DNA from: Brachypodium distachyon
Lineage: Eukaryota; Streptophyta; Magnoliopsida; Poales; Poaceae
Length of the DNA: 64,000 bases
Assembly: GCF_000005505.3 (NCBI RefSeq)
Contig: NC_016134.3
Coordinates: 16,412,624-16,476,623, forward strand
Reading direction: 5' to 3'
Part shown: positions 58,545-64,000 of the stretch, piece after piece
How positions within the stretch are numbered: the stretch's first letter is position 1
How the letters are laid out: each line of letters begins with the position of its first letter
The notes under the pieces: generated by a model
The model's database searches: none
Seen by the model: only the letters and a program-made list of their open reading frames with translations
Told to the model about the DNA's origin: nothing
Translations under genes and position numbers: made by a program

Positions 58545-61500
58545 ATGGCCGCGGAGTCACCGGCGGCGCCGCACGCGCTGTTCCTGCCGTACCCGGCGCA
58601 GGGCCACGTGATCCCGTTCATGGAGCTCGCGCACCGCTTCCTCCATCGCGGCGGCTTCGCGGCCGCCACCCTCGTCAACACCGACTTCAACCACCGCCGC
58701 CTCCTTGCCGCCTCTGCACCACCACCATCATCAGAAGCAGGATCACGGCTGCGGCTCGTGTCCGTGGCGGACGGGCTGGGCGCCGAGGACGACCACGAGA
58801 ACCTGGTCCTGCTCAACGCGGCCATGGAGAATGCCGTCCCGCCGCAGCTGGACGCGCTCCTGGCGGGCGGAGAGGTGACGTGCGTGGTGGTGGACGTGGG
58901 CATGTCGTGGGCGCTGGACGTGGCGAAGCGGCGCGGGATCCCCGCGGCCGCGCTCTGGCCGGCCTCTGCCGGGGTGCTCTCCGTGATTTTGGGCGCTCCG
59001 GAGCTCGTGCGCGATGGCGTCATCGATGACGACGGTAAGAGATGCCTCGGTCGTTCGTTTTCTGGTCAATTCATTCATGGGCTTCACTGTGCGGGCGTTC
59101 ACATGCATAGTCGTCTGTCCGGCCGCCAGCACAAACACTTACACATGCACGTTAATTTGGTAGTACGACTAGCTAGCACAGCATTATTCGTGTGGGACGT
59201 GGACGTCGTCGGCACGTGCAGCTAGTGCATTGCGCCCGAAGTTTTATTCCAACGTCGGGACGACTCGGGGGTACACGAATTTATACGACGTTACAATCCA
59301 TTTCAATGCACGAGTACTGTGTCTTTCCGAGGGTTTGGAGTAAATGATAGTCGTAGAGAAAACATATGGTCAAATATCTCTATTCACTATTAGCCGTTAG
59401 GTTTCATGAATTTCACTTCATATAGGTTTCGATCTGTCCATTCTCAAAGAATTTCCAATGACTTGGAAAGTTCGTAAAGTGTCTTAGTCGAGTTTCGTAT
59501 GTTCATTGCTTTAGAGAGTTCGTAGTGCTAGCCCTCTTTTGATTCAAAAGATTTCCGTAAGGATTCTGTAGGCTTGAAATATTTAGGATTTTTTCCTAGT
59601 TGATGTTTGATTCGTAGGGTTGAATTCTCAAGAATTTTTTTCTAAGGATTCGTTTATACTACATTTGATAGGAAAATTTACATCCACTCCAACCTCTTGG
59701 ATAAAATCATTTTCTCCAATCAAACAAACTTTGGTTCAAACAAAATCTTATGAAGATGAAGTAGACATGACATTGCATCCTACATTTTTGCAATCCTATG
59801 AATCAAAGAGGGCCTGAGTCGTGATAGATTGAAAGCTGGGTGTGCTTCAGAAGTTCCAACTAATATCTCACGGTAATCGCTCCCGATAGAAAAAAAGAGG
59901 CCCCTGCCCTAGCCATCGCCACCCAACACCAGATCGATCTCATCTCTTGGTCAACCCGGCTGGCCGGCTAGGAACGACGTCCCTTCATCCTATACACTTC
60001 GTGCTATCATAGGTTATAAAAAATTAGGATTTGGTCAACCGAAAGCGGCACTATGGTGGTGATGGTGACACTATGCGGGTCAAGAATAAGGTTTTCCCGA
60101 TTCCTCGTCCACCTCGTCGACGACGATCTTGCCGGTGGCGTTAAGGAGTGCAGGACAGTTGGTCGCTGCTCTTCTGGAGTGGTCGATCTGGTCTTGTGTT
60201 TGTGTTTTGCAGGTCGTCTGTGTGTATCGGCTGATTGGTTCCTGTTCAGATCGGCGAGGCTCGGCCAGCTTCAACCTCATCATGGAGTTAGCATGGTTAG
60301 GTCTTCTCGGATCCGTCTAGCCGGATTGGGGATGGTCATCCAACCCTCTTCATCGTGTTTTTTTTTCCGAGACTTGTTTTTCATATCACTGTCGTCGGCG
60401 TCTTCTGACTCCGACTGACGACTTTCCAGCTACTACGTCAACGACGTTTTTCTAGGTCCGACATTGTTCGGAGGTCCAGAGACAGCATTGAACTTCGCTC
60501 ACAGCGTGCCACCGGCGAGTACGGAGAAAGACAACGACTTACAAGAACTTGCGTGTAATTTTTTTTACCTCAAAGATGGTTCCAAAAGAGTTGGTTGATT
60601 TAACGTATGGCCTCGGTCTTTTGGGAGAAAAAAAATTGAAAGCCGAGTGAAACATCCATCGGGGAAACTTGACGGACGGCTGTCAGTTATGGTGTTAGCA
60701 ATTTGCATTGACTGACGGCTGCAGGCGGAAGAGAAAAAAAAAATCCGATAATCTCCGCCCCGCCGCCGACTCCTCCTGCCGGCGCCGCCTCCCTACTGCT
60801 CCCCTGCCTCCGCCTCACATCCTCACTGCAACAGCAGCCGCCGAGTGCCCCCTTCCCGCCGCCGACTCTCCCGCCCCGCCGCTGCCTCGCTAGCGATGGG
60901 AGTGGCGCACATTGGGAGCGGGAGCCTGCTGCCGACGGCGCAGGTGGAGGTTTGCGTCTGCATTCCTATTCCTCTCTCAGGAGCACCCCATGATGACGAG
61001 CCCCCTAATCCTCTTCACCTCCATCTGAAGTTCTATTGCATACCCTTCCCTTCCACCATCGCTATTGCTGACCCCGTCTCCTATGGGGGGCTACATCATA
61101 CAGATCCGGTCTAGGTCTCCTTGGATGGGCCCGAACCACGCCATCATCAACACCAGAGCACTGCAAGTTTGTCGATTCACGACCGGTCGGCAGAAATTGA
61201 TTTGGAGACCCACGCCTTAGGTAATATATTGGCTCACTTCGCTACTTGTGTAGGTCATTTTCGTCGATTGTACAATCTATTGGGTCTCCTTATCAAGCTG
61301 CAAGTACAGATTAAGACCTATTATACAATATATTGTAATATGCCAGAGTGGAGATGCTCTTGTACTGTCTCATTTTTGCTTTGGAGCAGCAGCTACGTAC
61401 ATACTGAACTCTAATTTTTCTGATCGTCAGTGTTTACAGTGTCACTATACAGATTACAGTGTTTGCAAGAGCATCCTTTAGAGCTACAGTCTCTTTTCTT

Positions 61501-63775
61501 GCTTAAATTTTAGCCAGATTTTTTTTTCTTATCGTTACAGTGTTTACAGTGCCAGTATAGAGATTACAGTTTTCTGATTGCGAACGCTCTTAAATTTTAT
61601 AGCACATTGTTTATTACCGCTCATACAGCAAGTCAAGAGAGTGTTTGCAAAGATCAGAAACATGGCTATAACACAAGACAAGAGACAATCACTAAGTTAC
61701 AGTATTTGGATGATACTGTCTTAAATTTTATAATGCATCGTTACAATATTTACAATATAGAGATTACAGCCACTTTTTAGTTTTCTGATCAGAGTTTTAA
61801 TGTATTTGATAAGAACTATTTTCTAGAAGTGCAGCCAATTGTTGTTTGTGGATGTGGTTAGAGGGTTTTGAACTTTGTAAAGCCATGGCTAAGGAGCCTA
61901 GGACATGGTGGGTCTTTATGGATCACTTGGAAAGAGATTCCTACAATAAATGCTAGATATGCTTTATTTCTTAGTTTACCTGAATGATCATCACGTACCC
62001 ATTGGTCACTTTTCTAGCTTGTTTTGCCCAATGACATCATGATGCGCTTGGCGTGTTACCTCTCCAGACTAAAGAAGGAAAGAGATGAGTCTAGGTCGCT
62101 AGGACACTATTGGCTCAAGCTGAAATTAGGTTCCTATTTCAGCTGTAGGAGTTCCATCTGTTGCTGTTAGCAATGGGAAAAGAGGTTTTGTCTGCTCGAA
62201 AAAGTCAAAAACGAACCTGGTGTTAGTTCGTGCATTCAGAAGTTTTAGTATGCATCATGATGCACTTGCGCTTTCGGTATTGATATATTTTTCCTCGAGA
62301 AACCTTGTATTGTAGCTTTAGTATGCATTTCTCATTTTCATTGGTTGATGTTCTTTACAAGTTAAAGAATTAACCTATACGTTTATGGTTGCAAATAATA
62401 TTTACATATCAATAGTTTGTTGCTTTTGTAGAATACGGAATTATGAGAATGGATGATTTTTTTTTGCATACTTTGTTGCATTCAACTTATTTACATACTT
62501 TGTTACATTTAAATCATGAAAATTTTGTGACAGAGGACTTGTGGTCTGTCTAGGGCCGAGTTCTCGTATTGCCAGCATGAGTAAGGCACTGGTGTTTTCT
62601 TAATGTCCATTAGTAACAGGCATGTGATATGTTTCTGTTGAACCAATTAGTGAGACGTGCTCGCATCGTGCGTGCAAGATTACTATTCAAACAAATACGA
62701 TAGTCGGACGGAGGGGAGGGGAACCACCTGGCTGGCCTGCCATGTCAAATAATATTCCTTCTCGACATTAATTTTGTTATCACTATCTTTTCGGGGGGAA
62801 TCCTTTAGCATTATTTTTCCGACACTGAAATTTATTAACATTATATATATTGCAGGAGCGCCACTTAACTTGACGAACAACTCGTTCCATCTTACCAAAT
62901 CCTCGACGACGCCCATGGACGCGACCTTCTTGGCCTGGAACTACATGGCGGGCAACCGCGACGCCGAGCGCCTGGTCTTCCACTACCTCACCACCACCGC
63001 GCAGGCCGCCGCAGCAAAGGCCGACTTCCTCCTCTGCAACACATTCTCAGACATCGAGCCGGCCATCTTCACCAAGCCCAGCACGCCTGCATCCATCCTC
63101 CCCATCGGCCCACTCCGCACATGGATGCGCCAGCAACACGGCCGGCCCGTAGGCCACTTCTGGCGCGCCGAAGACACCGCCTGCATGTCCTTCCTTGACG
63201 CCCAGCCCCGTGGCTCCGTGGTGTACGTGGCCTTCGGCAGCATCACAGTCATGGCCGTGGCCCAGCTCCAGGAGCTCGCCCTCGGACTCCAGGCCTCCGG
63301 CCGACCTTTCCTGTGGGTCGTCAGGCCTGGACTTGCAGGCAAGCTCCCGACTGGCTTTACTACGGACCTCGTTACAGGGCAGGGGAAGGGTAAAGTAGTC
63401 GGATGGGCGCCACAGGAGCAGGTGCTGGCGCACCCTGCCGTGGCGTGCTTCGTCACGCACTGCGGGTGGAACTCGACGCTTGAAGGTGTCCGCAATGGCT
63501 TGCCCATGCTCTGCTGGCCTTATTTCACCGACCAGTTTACGAACCAGACATACATCTGTGATATCTGGAGGGTCGGCCTAAGGGTCGCGTTGGCTGAGAG
63601 CAGTGGCGCCATGGTAACTAAGGAGCGGATAGTGGAGCTGTTGGATGATCTGTTGCGAGACGAGGGTGTCAAAGAAAGGGTGCTGAAATTGAAAGAAAAA
63701 GCAGAGAAGAGCATGAGTGAAGACGGCGAATCTTTCAAAAATCTTGATTTACTCATGAAGTCTTTGAGAAAATGA
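58545..63775 (+). CDS. UGT83A1: UDP-glycosyltransferase, UGT83A1-like
   Basis: Family 1 glycosyltransferase, moving a sugar from a UDP-sugar to a small acceptor in the cytosol; the acceptor of this clade is unknown to me. Two exons, 58545-59034 and 62856-63775, join as DDDG/APLNLTNNSF and give 469 residues, a normal length. The catalytic His is H21 in PAQGHVIPFMELAHRF, and a likely partner Asp is in CVVVDVGMSWALD near residue 118. The C-terminal PSPG box begins WAPQEQVLAHPAVACFVTHC and ends in YFTDQ, so the nucleotide-binding signature is complete. The 3.8-kb intron is unusually long and contains a MITE and other insertions. No break was seen. A clear grass relative pattern (MDATFLAWNYM, GPLRTWM) supports the UGT83A1 name. 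Confidence 0.9.
59531..59813. mobile_element. MITE in the glycosyltransferase intron
   Basis: The left end GCCCTCTTTTGATTCAAAAG pairs with the right end ATGAATCAAAGAGGGC. About 283 bp, AT-rich, no coding content. The target duplication is unclear, so the superfamily is undecided. Confidence 0.7.
59814..62855. other. Rest of the long glycosyltransferase intron
   Basis: A GC-rich island at 60740-60950 ends with an open frame MGVAHIGSGSLLPTAQVE followed by a GT, which looks like a first exon taken from another gene. 61425-61770 repeats ATTACAGT and GTTTACAGTG several times. The remainder is AT-rich with no recognised gene. Confidence 0.4.
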
Positions 63776-64000
63776 ATATTGTAGTGTGGTCAGCGTTCAC
63801 GCGCTTTGTATCATCAGGTAATAAGTTTTTTACGTTCTCTAGCTTGAAATAAACGTTGCTTATGTTTGAGTTTACTATTGCTGTATGGTATTGAAGAATG
63901 ATGATTATTTTGTCCTTCTGGCAGCCTATTATTCACCTCTGGAGATTTGTTGGTTAAAACATTTTTTTATATTTAAGTGTGGAATTTCATCGTTAAGAAA
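63776..64000 (+). other. 3' UTR and flank of the glycosyltransferase gene
   Basis: AT-rich, with AATAAACG at 63848 as a possible polyadenylation signal. No further gene starts before the window ends. Confidence 0.45.

Overview
The window is nuclear DNA from a grass (Poaceae), probably a pooid. I infer this from short Stowaway-type MITEs with CTCCCTCC ends, an Au-type SINE, hAT- and Harbinger-type MITEs, a gypsy retrotransposon with the grass 'putative gypsy-type transposon' antisense ORF, GC-rich exons typical of grasses, and spliced genes whose proteins resemble grass families. I cannot name the species. Nothing bacterial or viral was seen.

Layout. 1-8624 (+): the 3' seven exons of the second-largest subunit of RNA polymerases IV and V (NRPD2/NRPE2), cut at its 5' end by the window edge. 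8625-12348: intergenic DNA holding a broken 0.94-kb DNA-level copy of intron 2 and exon 3 of that same gene, possibly inside a Helitron. 12349-27600: a repeat block built of about five diverged tandem units that look like dead F-box-associated-domain genes. A 7.5-kb non-autonomous Tat/gypsy-like retrotransposon and two solo LTRs are inserted in it. One solo LTR carries a piece of a ubiquitin gene. 28585-31869 (+): an intact three-exon GTD-binding (DUF593, myosin-binding-like) gene. 32500-33639: a Harbinger-like element carrying part of an At4g15545-like gene. 33946-40852 (-): an intact eleven-exon oligopeptidase B / protease-2-like serine peptidase gene. 40853-45755: a LINE remnant, MITEs and an inverted copy of a peptidase intron. 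45756-46616 (+): a cytokinin isopentenyltransferase gene broken by one nonsense codon. 47402-48293 (-): ClpP-like fragments. 49163-51575: a 2.4-kb Harbinger-like element. 54507-55759 (+): a nepenthesin-like aspartic protease gene with one frameshift, followed by a truncated second copy (57647-58016) abutting a CACTA-like element. 58545-63775 (+): an intact two-exon UGT83A1-like glycosyltransferase.

The intact genes are the polymerase subunit (as far as seen), the GTD-binding gene, the peptidase and the glycosyltransferase. They are unrelated housekeeping or metabolic genes and do not form a pathway. The accessory story is repeated capture and duplication of gene pieces: polymerase fragment, ubiquitin in an LTR, At4g15545-like fragment in a Harbinger-like element, an F-box relic array, and an upstream block shared by the isopentenyltransferase and protease genes. 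I found no new multi-gene system. The most unusual items are the ubiquitin-carrying solo LTR, the retrotransposon with opposed gag-protease and antisense ORF, and the silencing-polymerase gene with its own fragment copied nearby. Exon borders come from reading splice sites and protein similarity by eye.
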